A stretch of DNA of 64,000 nucleotides, taken from NCBI RefSeq assembly GCF_030264295.1, contig NZ_CP127173.1, positions 3,045,501 to 3,109,500 of the forward strand, read 5' to 3'. The notes beneath the pieces are model-generated. The model was not told the DNA's origin and did not search any database. It saw only the letters and a list, made by a program, of their open reading frames with translations. The stretch is from Amycolatopsis nalaikhensis. GTDB taxonomy: Bacteria; Actinomycetota; Actinomycetes; Mycobacteriales; Pseudonocardiaceae. The position numbers were made by a program, and so were the translations under genes. Shown here one piece after another: positions 28,874 to 37,674 of this stretch; the first letter of the stretch is position 1; each line of letters opens with the position of its first letter.

Positions 28874-30433
28874 GTGGAATTCTCCGAGCTCGCGGCCGGC
28901 ATCCAGAACCACCGGTTCGACGGCTGGACCAACACCGCGATCGCCGACCAGATCACCCGGATGATCAACGGCGACGGCACCGGCAGCATCGGCACGGCCG
29001 TCGACGCGCTGAAGGCCGTCGCGACCGCGCTCGCCCACACCGACCAGACGTTGCGCGCGCAGCTGCTCAAGCTCGGCGTCGAGTGGCAGAGCCAGGCCGG
29101 GGGCGCGGCCAGCCAGGTGCTCACCGAGCAGGCCGGGTTCTCCCAGGACGCCACCACGAAGGTCGCGCACGCCGCCGAGCTGGTGTTCGAGCAGGGCGAG
29201 GCGTTCAACCGGACCAAGTACAAGCTCCCCGACGCCGAGACGGTCCGGAAGGGCGCGGGCGGCTACACCCTCACCGACGGGCTGCTGCTCAGCCTGATCG
29301 GCTTCGAGACCGACCACGCGCGGCAGGTCGAAGCCGCGAACAACGCCAAGGCGCAGGCGCAGCAGGCGCTGAACGAGTACGCGCAGGAGAGCGGCACGAA
29401 CCTGCTCTCGACGCAGTCGCTGTCCGACCCGGAGTCGCTGAAGCTGGCCGCCCCCGGCGTCACGCCGGGTGTGCTGGACGTCGCGGCCGCGTCGGTCGCG
29501 GTGACGCCGGACGGCAGCGTGCGGCCCGCGTCGGACAAGGTCCGGTCGGTGCACGTCGACCCGCCAGTCGTGCAGCCGGTGTCGCACACGGTCCACGCCG
29601 ACCCGCCGACCCCCGTGTACGGCGTGGCGGCGCAGCAGCAGGCCCAGCCGGTCCGGCAGACCGGGTCCGGTGCGGTGGCGCCCCAGCAGCACACGACGCC
29701 GAGCTCGTCGACGACGCCGTCGAGCGTGCGGCCGCCGACGTCGACGCCCGCGCCGGGCTGGGTCAACACACCGCGCCCCGGCACGTCCGAGCCGGGCCGG
29801 TTCACCCCGGGCGTCCCTGTCACCGGTGGCGGCGAGCAGTTCATCCCGCCGGGTGCGCCCGGCGCGTTGCCGCCGGGATCGTCCCCGGCGACGGCGCCGA
29901 TCAAGTCGCTCGGCGGTGGCAGCACGTCCGGCGGCGCGACGGGCATCGACGGCACGCCGGGTGGCGCGAGCCGCGGTCCGGACGGGTTGCTGGCGAAGGG
30001 CCGCACGGTCGGCGCGATGCCGCAGGCTCCCCTCCCGCCGGGGCAGTTCTCGGGCGAGCGCGGGTTCGCGGCGAAGCCGGGCGTGACGCCGGGCGAAGTG
30101 GGCGCGGGCGCGGCGGCGGTCGGCGCGGGCGCGGCGGGCGGCGCGCTGAGCGGCGACAAGGACCGCCAGCGGCGCGAGAAGGGCCAGCCGAAGGGCCCGG
30201 TGCGGCCGCTGCCGGTGGGCGAGCTGCCCGAGGAGGAGGCGGCGTTGCGGAAGTCGGAGCAGATCAGCCCGAAGCAGCAGCGCGGCGAGACGAAGTTCCT
30301 GTCGGAGGCGGCCCCGCAGGAGGAGGACGCCGAGCACATCCGCCGCTACGGCGTCGACGACCAGGACTTGTTCGCCGACCAGCGGATGGTGTCCCCCGAC
30401 GTGATCGGCGACCACGGCGGGGATGTGCGCTGA
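28874..30433 (+). CDS. PPE/WXG100-like protein with long Pro/Gly-rich tail
   Basis: 519 residues. The first 180 are helical with a W-x-x-Q-A-G-G-A-A-S turn near residue 72, as in PPE and related ESX substrates. From about 190 on the chain is Pro, Gly, Ser and Thr rich and probably disordered, then becomes acidic and charged near the C terminus (E-E-D-A-E-H-I-R-R-Y-G-V-D-D). The next gene is an EspG-like chaperone, which in mycobacteria binds PPE proteins, so the pair is consistent. No signal peptide. Confidence 0.72.
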   Translation: MEFSELAAGIQNHRFDGWTNTAIADQITRMINGDGTGSIGTAVDALKAVATALAHTDQTLRAQLLKLGVEWQSQAGGAASQVLTEQAGFSQDATTKVAHAAELVFEQGEAFNRTKYKLPDAETVRKGAGGYTLTDGLLLSLIGFETDHARQVEAANNAKAQAQQALNEYAQESGTNLLSTQSLSDPESLKLAAPGVTPGVLDVAAASVAVTPDGSVRPASDKVRSVHVDPPVVQPVSHTVHADPPTPVYGVAAQQQAQPVRQTGSGAVAPQQHTTPSSSTTPSSVRPPTSTPAPGWVNTPRPGTSEPGRFTPGVPVTGGGEQFIPPGAPGALPPGSSPATAPIKSLGGGSTSGGATGIDGTPGGASRGPDGLLAKGRTVGAMPQAPLPPGQFSGERGFAAKPGVTPGEVGAGAAAVGAGAAGGALSGDKDRQRREKGQPKGPVRPLPVGELPEEEAALRKSEQISPKQQRGETKFLSEAAPQEEDAEHIRRYGVDDQDLFADQRMVSPDVIGDHGGDVR

Positions 30434-30435
30434 CC

Positions 30436-31194
30436 GTGTCGCTGGTGTTGTCGGCTCTCGAGTTCGAGGTGCTCTGGGAGTCGCTGGAACTGCCGCGCCG
30501 GCACGTCGCGCTGGACGTGCCGAGCGAGGGAACGACCCGCACGGAGCGGGCGGAGCTGGTGGAGTCGGCGTGGGCCTCGCTGACGGAGCGGCGCCTGGCC
30601 CGCAACCGGCGGCTGTCGGGCGAAGTGGCGGACATGCTGCACCTGCTGGCCCGCCCCCAGTTCGGCATCGACGTGTGGGTGTGGGCGGAGCGCGAGATCA
30701 GGGGCCGCGCGGTGAGCGTCCGCAGCCAGGCGGTGCTGGCGGTGGTGGACAACGGAGAGGTGTGGCTGATCCCGGCCACGGAGGACGCCCTCCCGGAGGC
30801 GGCGGTCTCGGTGGCGGGCGACCTGGGCCCGGGAATAGGCCAGACGGTGAGCATCCCGTATTCGGTCCTGCGCGAAGCGGACGCGGCGGCGAAGGGTGAC
30901 CCGAAGGCGCTGGTGACGGCGCTGGAGGACCGTGGCGTGGTGTTGTTCCAGGCCCAGGAGCTGTCGGGGATGTTGCTGGGCCAGGAGGCCAGGGGTCAGT
31001 TCGGCGCGGAGCGGACGTCCCGGGACGGGATGGTCCACCGGGCAGGGCGGGTGGTGGCGTTCTTCGACACGGACGCGGGACGGTATTTGTTCCAGGTGGT
31101 GTCGGACCGCGAGGGCCGCGAGTGGGCGACGGTGACCCCGGCGGACAACGCGCTGCTGGCGACGAGGATCCGCGAGCTGATGGCGGAGGCCTGA
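30436..31194 (+). CDS. EspG-like ESX secretion-associated chaperone
   Basis: 252 residues from a GTG two bases after the PPE-like stop. S-L-V-L-S-A-L-E-F-E-V-L-W-E-S-L-E-L at the start and repeated beta-strand/helix units (V-L-A-V-V-D-N-G-E-V-W-L-I-P, R-V-V-A-F-F-D-T-D-A-G-R-Y-L-F-Q-V-V) match the EspG family. In mycobacteria EspG keeps PE-PPE dimers soluble and targets them to the ESX core. Here no EccA-E genes are present, so it must work with a core encoded elsewhere. It converges with the kinase gene with zero spacing. Confidence 0.75.
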   Translation: MSLVLSALEFEVLWESLELPRRHVALDVPSEGTTRTERAELVESAWASLTERRLARNRRLSGEVADMLHLLARPQFGIDVWVWAEREIRGRAVSVRSQAVLAVVDNGEVWLIPATEDALPEAAVSVAGDLGPGIGQTVSIPYSVLREADAAAKGDPKALVTALEDRGVVLFQAQELSGMLLGQEARGQFGAERTSRDGMVHRAGRVVAFFDTDAGRYLFQVVSDREGREWATVTPADNALLATRIRELMAEA

Positions 31195-33050
31195 CTACTT
31201 CGTCGGCGGGAGCCCGTTCTTGACGGCCTTCATGACTTCGCGAGCCTGATCGCAGAAGCCGGGCCCCGCCGTGCCACCTCGCCGAGCCACGGTGAGCTGC
31301 TCTCCACGGGCGTCCGCGTCCGGCCGGATCACGTAGTCCCAGCTGATCTCGCAGTCTTCGTCGGTGGCCTTTTCGAACATCTTCACGCCGTCGATCTCGA
31401 TCTCACGGGCGTCGGCGCGGACCCGGGTCGCCTTGCTCGACGCGAACACCCCGACGGAGTAGGCGTTCTTGTCGGCCCCCCAGTAGCAGCGGTGCAGACT
31501 CTGGGTTTCCGGGCGGAAGTCGCCGCCGGTGCTGCTCGCCAGCTGCTGCTTCACCGAGGCCGAACACCAGTCCTGCCCGGTCAGCGTCCGTTGCGTCGCG
31601 TCGAACCGGGGTGGGTTGCCTTGCACTGCGCCGAGCACGACTTCGGCGGCTTCCCGGGCGACCGCGCAGGCGGTGGCCGCGGTCCTGATCGCCGTGAACT
31701 CGAGGGCGAATCGGCTGGCCGACGGGTTCTCGCCGGCCTCCGTGCACGAGTTGCCGTCCGGGTTCTCCGCGGCGTCGAACCGGCCGATCTTCGTGGCTGT
31801 CCCGATGCCTCCGCGCACGGGCTGCGCGAGCCGGATGGACAGGCTCCCGCTCGACCCGGTGCCGTTCTCCGCGAAGTAGTACCCGCAGTCGCTGAGCTCG
31901 CTGGCGTCCGGGTTCGGCTGGAGGATCGGCCCGCTCCGCGGCAGCGAATCCGTGCTCAGCAGGCGGCACGGGTCCACCGTCCGCAGAGCGGCCAGGCTGA
32001 ACGGGTCCCCGGGCGGTGCGGTGGCCGAAGGCTGCTGCGCGATCGGCCTCGCCGGTGAGTCCCGGTTCACGAGCACGACCGTGGTCACCGCGCCCGCGGC
32101 GACCACTGCGGTCGCGGCCGCCACCGCGATCTTCCGGCCGCGCCGCTTTCCGGTCGGCGGTACCGGGACCGCGAGAGCCTGGTCGACTGCGGCCTTCTGT
32201 CGCGCGATCAGCGCGTGCACGGACGGTGGCCACGGCATCGCGCCCGGGGACACCACGCCGAGGAAGTCCAAGATCTGCGCCGGCGTGGGCCGCTGCCGCG
32301 GGTCCTTGGCGAGGCAGGGCTCGATCAGCCGGCGCGAGTCCGGGTCGAGCGAGGTGAGGTCCGGGCTGCCGTGGACGACGTTGTAGAGCACCTGCGGCGT
32401 CGAGGTGCCACCGAAGGGCGCGTGCCCGGTCGCGGCCATGGCCAGCAGCGATCCGAGTGAGAAGACGTCGCTCGCGGGCGTGACCGGGAGGCCGTTCGCC
32501 TGCTCGGGCGACATGAACCCGGGCGACCCGATGATCGCGCCCGTGTGGGTGATGTCGGCGGCGCCCTCGGCCGCGCGGGCGATCCCGAAGTCGATAACGC
32601 GCGGACCGTCGTCGGTCAGCAGGACGTTGCTCGGCTTGAGATCCCGGTGGACCAGTCCGACCCGGTGGATCTCGCCGAGCGCGGAGGCGAGGCCCACCGC
32701 GAGGGTGCGCACCGACCGCGGTGGCAGCGGCCCCGCGGCGTCGATCGCCTCCTTGAGCGACGGGCCGGCGACGAACACCGACGCCAGCCACGGGGTTTCC
32801 GCGTCGGGTCCGCGTCCATCACGGCCGCGGTGTACGCGCCGGAGACCATTCGCGAGGCCTGCACTTCGCGGCGGAACCGCGACCGGAACCCGTAGTCGTG
32901 CGCGAAGCCCGGGTGCACCTGCTTGACGGCGACGAGCCTGCCGTCGGGCGACACGCCCAGCAGCACCCGGCCCATGCCACCCTCACCGAGCGCGGCCACC
33001 AGCCGGTACCGCCCGACCTGGCGCGGTTCGTCCGGATTCAGCGGTTTCAT
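31195..33050 (-). CDS. Membrane Ser/Thr protein kinase, with a -1 frameshift
   Basis: About 618 residues if corrected. N-terminal kinase: V-G-R-Y-R-L-V-A-A-L-G-E-G-G-M-G-R-V (ATP loop), V-A-V-K-Q-V (Lys), then after the break H-R-D-L-K-P-S-N-V and D-F-G. A linker leads to one membrane span (A-V-A-A-A-T-A-V-V-A-A-G-A-V-T-T) and an outside domain with V-D-P-C-R-L-L-S-T and several later cysteines, reminiscent of DUF3558 lipoproteins. Near 32801-32808 one G is missing on the coding strand; adding it joins D-A-D-P-(D)-A-E-T-P-W-L-A-S-V. Length is 3n+2. ATG at 33050 has GGAGGGG upstream. Probably a functional kinase with a sequence error. Confidence 0.75.
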
Positions 33051-33226
33051 GATCGGTCCCCTCCCCGCCGGACATGCTACAAAGCGTGTCCGGTGCTCGC
33101 TGGGGTGGAACTTGGCCCGATCCGTACGCGCGCCCGGCCGGAAGTCATAAAGTAAGCGCGGGAACCGTCCTGGTCGTGGTGACGTCTGATCGGGCGGAGA
33201 CAAGTTTCCGAAGGGGATGACGAACC

Positions 33227-33538
33227 GTGCCTGTCTACGACCCGGACTCGATGGCCATCGCGGCCCGCCAGGTGGAGAAGCTGAAGGACGAGTTCGAAAA
33301 GTCCAAGCAGAAGGTCACCGGCCTGGACGGCGAGAAGGAAAGCCCCTTCGGCGGGATGGACGACAAGGGCGACGCGCACGGCGCGGTCGGCAAGTTCAAG
33401 GACGGCGTGCACAGCCAGTTCGACGCCGCGGGCAAGCACATGGAGGCGCTGGGGTTCGCCATGCGCAAGGCCGCCGGCCTGGTCGCCGAAACCGATCAGG
33501 TCGGGGCGAGCGACCTCACCCTCCACGTCGACAAGTGA
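33227..33538 (+). CDS. WXG100-like small protein
   Basis: 103 residues from a GTG with AAGGGG ten bases before. Helical, no signal peptide, length exactly in the WXG100 range. The central turn is F-G-G rather than W-x-G. It is followed 20 bp later by the WXG100-transglycosylase gene, so the two may form a heterodimer as EsxA and EsxB do. A 176-bp gap with an A/T-richer stretch (cataaagtaag) separates it from the divergent kinase. Confidence 0.65.
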   Translation: MPVYDPDSMAIAARQVEKLKDEFEKSKQKVTGLDGEKESPFGGMDDKGDAHGAVGKFKDGVHSQFDAAGKHMEALGFAMRKAAGLVAETDQVGASDLTLHVDK

Positions 33539-33558
33539 ACTGAGCAGGGGGCACGAGA

Positions 33559-34692
33559 GTGGGCTTGAACGGGGTCGGCGCCGGAACGCCGGACAACTGG
33601 GACGCCTTCATGCAGAAGGTCAATCAGGTCGAAAAGGTCAATCTGCAGAAAATCACCGACGCGGCCACGCAGTTCCGCGAGGCGGGCAAGAACGCGGGTG
33701 ACCACAATGCGTCGCTGAAATCGTCGACCGAAGCGCTCAACGGCGGGGTGTGGGCCGGGCCGGCGGCGGACCAGTTCTTCACCTACGTCCGCCAGGTGCG
33801 GGACGCCGGTACCAAGGTGCAGACGCACTTGGAAGACGTCGCCAAGGACCTCGACGACCTGCAGGCCAGCCTCGCGGAGATCAAGCGCAAGGTCGAGGAC
33901 AAGCAGAACTCCGCGGAGAAGGCGGTCAACGACCGCAACACGAGGGCGGAGAGCGAGATCAAGGCCGCGATGAACGCCGCGAAGGCGGCGGTGCACGAAG
34001 GCGAGCCGCCGCCGAAGCCGTCCGCCGCGGAGCTCCTCGACCAGGCCAAGAAGGACATCCACACCATCACCGCGGGCTTCGACAGCGACGTGAGCGCGTT
34101 GCAGGCCCAGGCCGACACCGCGATCAAGGCGTCGCAGAAGCTGATGTCGCAGCAGATCGAGGGCGGCTACGACCAGGTCCCGCTGCCGAGCAGCTCCGCC
34201 GCCGCGCCCAAGAGCACCGGTGGCATCCACAGCAACGGCTCGTCCCACCACGTCGGCGGTGGTGGCGGCGGCGGCGGTGGTGGTGGAGGCGGCGGCCTGG
34301 GCCCGAGCGGCGGCCCCCCGTCTTCCCCGCCCCCCGGCAACGTCCAGCAGTGGATCCAGGAAGCCATGAAGGCCCTGCAGGCCGCGGGCATCCCGGTGAC
34401 CGACGCCGACATCCCGAAGATCTGGGCGATCATCCAGCACGAGTCCGGCGGGAACCCGAACGCCATCAACAACTGGGACTCGAACGCCGCCGCGGGGCAC
34501 CCGTCCAAGGGGCTCATGCAGTGCATCGACTCGACCTTCAACGCGCACAAGCTGCCCGGGCACGACAACATCTACAACCCCGTCGACAACATCATCGCCG
34601 GGGTCCGGTACTCCTTCGACCGGTACGGCAGCCTCGACAACGTGCCCGGCATCAAGGCCATGGCCCACGGTGGTGCCTACCGCGGCTACTAG
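33559..34692 (+). CDS. WXG100-like domain fused to a lytic transglycosylase (SLT) domain
   Basis: 377 residues from a GTG. Residues 1-100 form a helical hairpin with W-A-G (G-V-W-A-G-P-A-A-D-Q) as the W-x-G turn; 100-220 is a long charged coiled region (K-R-K-V-E-D-K-Q-N). A run of 14 glycines around 234-247 and a Pro/Gly linker then lead to a lysozyme-like domain: I-I-Q-H-E-S-G-G-N-P (catalytic Glu295), G-L-M-Q and Y-S-F-D-R-Y-G-S-L. Such enzymes cleave peptidoglycan glycan strands. The N terminus marks it as a type VII export substrate; the target may be the cell's own wall during secretion or rivals. No immunity gene is evident, and the end G-A-Y-R-G-Y is normal for the domain. Confidence 0.82.
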   Translation: MGLNGVGAGTPDNWDAFMQKVNQVEKVNLQKITDAATQFREAGKNAGDHNASLKSSTEALNGGVWAGPAADQFFTYVRQVRDAGTKVQTHLEDVAKDLDDLQASLAEIKRKVEDKQNSAEKAVNDRNTRAESEIKAAMNAAKAAVHEGEPPPKPSAAELLDQAKKDIHTITAGFDSDVSALQAQADTAIKASQKLMSQQIEGGYDQVPLPSSSAAAPKSTGGIHSNGSSHHVGGGGGGGGGGGGGGLGPSGGPPSSPPPGNVQQWIQEAMKALQAAGIPVTDADIPKIWAIIQHESGGNPNAINNWDSNAAAGHPSKGLMQCIDSTFNAHKLPGHDNIYNPVDNIIAGVRYSFDRYGSLDNVPGIKAMAHGGAYRGY

Positions 34693-34707
34693 AACTAGCC
34701 TGGCCGC

Positions 34708-35886
34708 ATGGTCGACCTCGGAGCCTTCGCGGGGCCCGCGCTGCGGGCCGGTGTGCCGCCCTTCCACGTCATGGACGTGCTGTCCGCGGCCGGGGCCCGG
34801 CAGCGCAGCCACGGTGATCTCGTGTCGCTCGCCGCCGGGCAGCCCTCCGCTCCCGCGCCGAAACCCGTGCTCGAGGCCGCGAAACAGGCGCTGGAGAGCA
34901 GCACCCTCGGCTACACCGAACAGCTCGGCATCCCTGAGCTGCGCGAGGCCGTCGCCGGGCACTACCGGAAGCGCTACGACGTCGAAGTCCAAGCCCACGA
35001 CGTCGTCATGACCACCGGGTCCTCCGGGGGCTTCCTGCTCGCCTTCCTCAGCGCCTTCGACCCCGGGGCCAAGGTCGCCATGGCGCGGCCCGGCTACCCG
35101 GCCTACCGGAACCTGCTCTCCGTCCTCGGCTGCGAGGTCGTCGAGTTCGCCACCACCGCCGAGACGAACTTCCAGCCGACCGTCGAGCTGCTCGACAAGC
35201 TCGGCCCGATCGACGGCCTCATCGTCGCCAGCCCGAGCAACCCGACCGGCACCGTGCTGCCGCCCGGTGAACTCGCCGCCATCAGCGGCTGGTGCTCGTC
35301 GCACGGCGTGCAGCTGATCAGCGACGAGATCTACCACGGCATCTCCTACGGCGCCGAGCTCGACTGCGCGTGGCAGTACGGCCGTGAGCCGCTCGTGCTC
35401 GGGAGCTTCTCGAAGTACTTCGCGATGACCGGGTGGCGGCTCGGCTGGATGCTCGTGCCGCAGCGCCTGCACCGCGCTGTCGACGTCCTGACCGGCAATT
35501 TCACCATCTGCCCGCCCGCCGTCGCGCAGTACGCGGGGCTCGCCGCCTTCACGCCCGAGTCGTACGCCGAAGCCGACGCGCACGTCGAGCGGTACCGCGC
35601 CAACCGCGACCGGCTCTTCGAAGGCCTGAAGCGCATCGGCCTCGACAAGCTCGCGCCCGCCGACGGCGCCTTCTACGCCTACGCCGACGTCAGCGAGTAC
35701 ACCGAAGACAGCCTCAGCTGGTGCCAGCGGCTGCTCGCCGACACCGGCCTCGCCATCACCCCCGGCGTCGACTTCGACCCGGTCGACGGCGGCAAGTACG
35801 TCCGGTTCTCCTTCGCCGGCAGCGCCGAGGACATCGACGAGGGCGTCCGGCGCCTCGGGGCCTGGCTGAGCCGGGGGGAACCCTGA
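34708..35886 (+). CDS. Class I/II aminotransferase
   Basis: 392 residues, PLP fold type I. S-F-S-K-Y-F-A-M-T-G-W-R-L-G-W contains the Schiff-base lysine (K236); S-P-S-N-P-T-G-T and S-D-E-I-Y-H-G-I-S bind the phosphate and pyridine. The sequence is in the aspartate/aromatic/alanine aminotransferase group, and the substrate cannot be decided. It lies 15 bp after the WXG100-SLT gene, which may be chance read-through rather than a shared function. Confidence 0.88.
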   Translation: MVDLGAFAGPALRAGVPPFHVMDVLSAAGARQRSHGDLVSLAAGQPSAPAPKPVLEAAKQALESSTLGYTEQLGIPELREAVAGHYRKRYDVEVQAHDVVMTTGSSGGFLLAFLSAFDPGAKVAMARPGYPAYRNLLSVLGCEVVEFATTAETNFQPTVELLDKLGPIDGLIVASPSNPTGTVLPPGELAAISGWCSSHGVQLISDEIYHGISYGAELDCAWQYGREPLVLGSFSKYFAMTGWRLGWMLVPQRLHRAVDVLTGNFTICPPAVAQYAGLAAFTPESYAEADAHVERYRANRDRLFEGLKRIGLDKLAPADGAFYAYADVSEYTEDSLSWCQRLLADTGLAITPGVDFDPVDGGKYVRFSFAGSAEDIDEGVRRLGAWLSRGEP

Positions 35887-35987
35887 TTTAACCCCGAACG
35901 TTGCGCTGACGAGGGGAGTTCCACCGCCGGAGCTGCCACAGTGGAAGCACCGGGCCGGTGGGGCCACGGGAGTGCATCGGAGGAGCC

Positions 35988-36176
35988 ATGTTCTGGAAGA
36001 TCGTCCTCGGCATCGCGGTCGCCTGGGTGGCGTTCATGGTGCTGGGCACCGTGATCGGCTTCGTGTTCAAGGCCATCCTGTGGATCGCCGTCATCGGGGG
36101 TATCGCGATCCTCGGCGCCGCGGGCTACCGCGCGATCAGCGGCAAGAAGGACGTCAAGCGCATCAACCGGTACTGA
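35988..36176 (+). CDS. Small two-span membrane protein
   Basis: 62 residues from the ATG at 35988, with GGAGGAG right before it. Two hydrophobic segments (I-V-L-G-I-A-V-A-W-V-A-F-M-V-L and I-L-W-I-A-V-I-G-G-I-A-I-L) and a basic tail (G-K-K-D-V-K-R-I-N-R). Similar small proteins are common in actinomycetes but unnamed. It ends 2 bp before the stop of the convergent methyltransferase gene. Confidence 0.7.
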   Translation: MFWKIVLGIAVAWVAFMVLGTVIGFVFKAILWIAVIGGIAILGAAGYRAISGKKDVKRINRY

Positions 36177-36177
36177 G

Positions 36178-36993
36178 TCAGGGGATCCGCGCCACGCCGC
36201 ACAGCGACGTCCAGTTGGCCGGCGTCAGCGGCGCCAGGCGCGGCCCGTCCGGCCACCACTGGTGCGGTGCCGTCAAGCCGGGTTCGAGCAGGTCGACGCC
36301 GTCGAAGAACGACGCGATCTCCGCGCGCGTGCGGTAGGCCGTGTCGAGCCCGGTGCGGCTGAAGCGGTCCTGAAGCGACGTCGCCACGGCGGCCGCCTCG
36401 GAGCCGTCGTCCGGGTTGTGCTGGTGCAGCAGGACGAGGTACGAACCCGGCGCCATCGCGCCGACGTAGGACTTCACCACCTGCTGCGCCTGCTGGAGAT
36501 CCGTGATGTGGTGGATGATCGAGCACATCACCAGCCCGACCGGCCGGTCGAAGTCGAGGTACCGCTCGACGTCCGACAGCGTCTCTTCCACGCGCAGCAG
36601 GTCGGCGCCCGAGATGTGCGTGAAGTCGTTGTCGAGCAGCACGGCCCGGCTGTGCGCCTGCACCACCGGGTCGTTGTCGACGTAGACGACGTGCGCCTCC
36701 GGGTTGTACCGCTGCGCCACCTGGTGCGTGTTCTCCACCGTCGGGAAACCGGAGCCGAGGTCGAGGAACTGGTCGACGCCGAGCCGTTCGGTCAGGTAGC
36801 GGACGGCGCGGACGAGCCACTGCCGCACTTCCTGCGCCACCGTCTGCGATTCCGGCGCGATCTCCAGGATCTGCCGCAGGACCGCGCGGTCGGCCGCGTA
36901 GTTGTCCTGCCCGCCCATCAGCGCGTCGAAGACGCGGGCGATGCTCGGCCGGTCGAAGTCGACACCGGCCGACGGTCGTTCGCTCGTCGCCAT
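36178..36993 (-). CDS. SAM-dependent methyltransferase, DUF574 family
   Basis: 271 residues. I-A-R-V-F-D-A-L-M-G-G-Q-D-N-Y-A-A-D-R and F-L-D-L-G-S-G-F-P-T, then V-V-Y-V-D-N-D-P-V-V and H-H-I-T-D, are the conserved stretches of PF04672, an actinobacterial family expanded in Streptomyces and Amycolatopsis with largely unknown substrates. The gene stands alone between a small membrane protein and a HAD gene. Confidence 0.9.
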   Translation of the reverse strand: MATSERPSAGVDFDRPSIARVFDALMGGQDNYAADRAVLRQILEIAPESQTVAQEVRQWLVRAVRYLTERLGVDQFLDLGSGFPTVENTHQVAQRYNPEAHVVYVDNDPVVQAHSRAVLLDNDFTHISGADLLRVEETLSDVERYLDFDRPVGLVMCSIIHHITDLQQAQQVVKSYVGAMAPGSYLVLLHQHNPDDGSEAAAVATSLQDRFSRTGLDTAYRTRAEIASFFDGVDLLEPGLTAPHQWWPDGPRLAPLTPANWTSLCGVARIP

Positions 36994-37082
36994 GGTTACC
37001 TACCGGGGAAGTCGGCGGGGGACGCGGTCAGCCTAGGGCATGGAGATCACCGCGGGTAGGCGGACGTGCGGAGCGGGTGAGT

Positions 37083-37661
37083 TCAGTCCAGCCAGGCCTG
37101 TGCCGCGTCGGCGCCGTTCCACAGCTGGGCCTTGAGCCCGACCGCCCGCGCGCCGTCCACATTGGACTGACGGTCGTCGAAGAACAGGCAGTCCGCGGGC
37201 TCGGCGCCCAGCTCGTCGAGCAGCAGGCGGAAGATCTTCGCGTCCGGCTTGACGCACCGGACGTCGCCCGAGAACAGCGTGACGCGGAAGTGGCGCACCC
37301 ACTCCTGGGCGCGGACCCACTCGCCGAACACCGAAGGCGCGTTGGACAGCAACGCCAGCGACGCCCCGGCTTCGGAGAGCGCTTCGAGCAACGCCTTCGA
37401 CGACGGCTCCAGGTGGCCCCAGCCCTCGACGTCGATGCGGGTCAGCTCGGCCGACATCGCCTCGTCGACGGACACGCCGACGGCCTTCCCGACCGTCTGC
37501 CAGTACTCGAGCGGCGTGCTGCCGGCGTCGTAGGCCAGCCGGTACTCCCAGTACGCCTGCTCGAACTCCGGCAGCGGCGCGCCCATCACGGCGGCCAGGT
37601 CCGGCCGGGCGGCGCTCGGCTCGCTGAGCACGTCGCCGTAGTCGAACACGATCCAGTTCAC
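37083..37661 (-). CDS. HAD-family hydrolase
   Basis: 192 residues. Motif I is F-D-Y-G-D-V with the first Asp (D8) but a Gly between, motif II L-L-S-N-A-P-S, motif III K-P-D-A-K-I-F and motif IV F-F-D-D-R-Q-S-N-V. The cap is helical and small, so it is a phosphatase-like or haloacid dehalogenase-like enzyme of subfamily IA. Thirteen bases separate it from the threonine aldolase gene upstream; the two are probably one transcript. Confidence 0.85.
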   Translation of the reverse strand: MNWIVFDYGDVLSEPSAARPDLAAVMGAPLPEFEQAYWEYRLAYDAGSTPLEYWQTVGKAVGVSVDEAMSAELTRIDVEGWGHLEPSSKALLEALSEAGASLALLSNAPSVFGEWVRAQEWVRHFRVTLFSGDVRCVKPDAKIFRLLLDELGAEPADCLFFDDRQSNVDGARAVGLKAQLWNGADAAQAWLD

Positions 37662-37674
37662 GGATTCCCCCTGC

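Noticed and set aside
33496..35967. 823-codon open frame antisense to the WXG100-SLT and aminotransferase genes
   Set aside because: It is a shadow of well-supported genes; its product is rich in Val, Arg, His and Gly with no motif.
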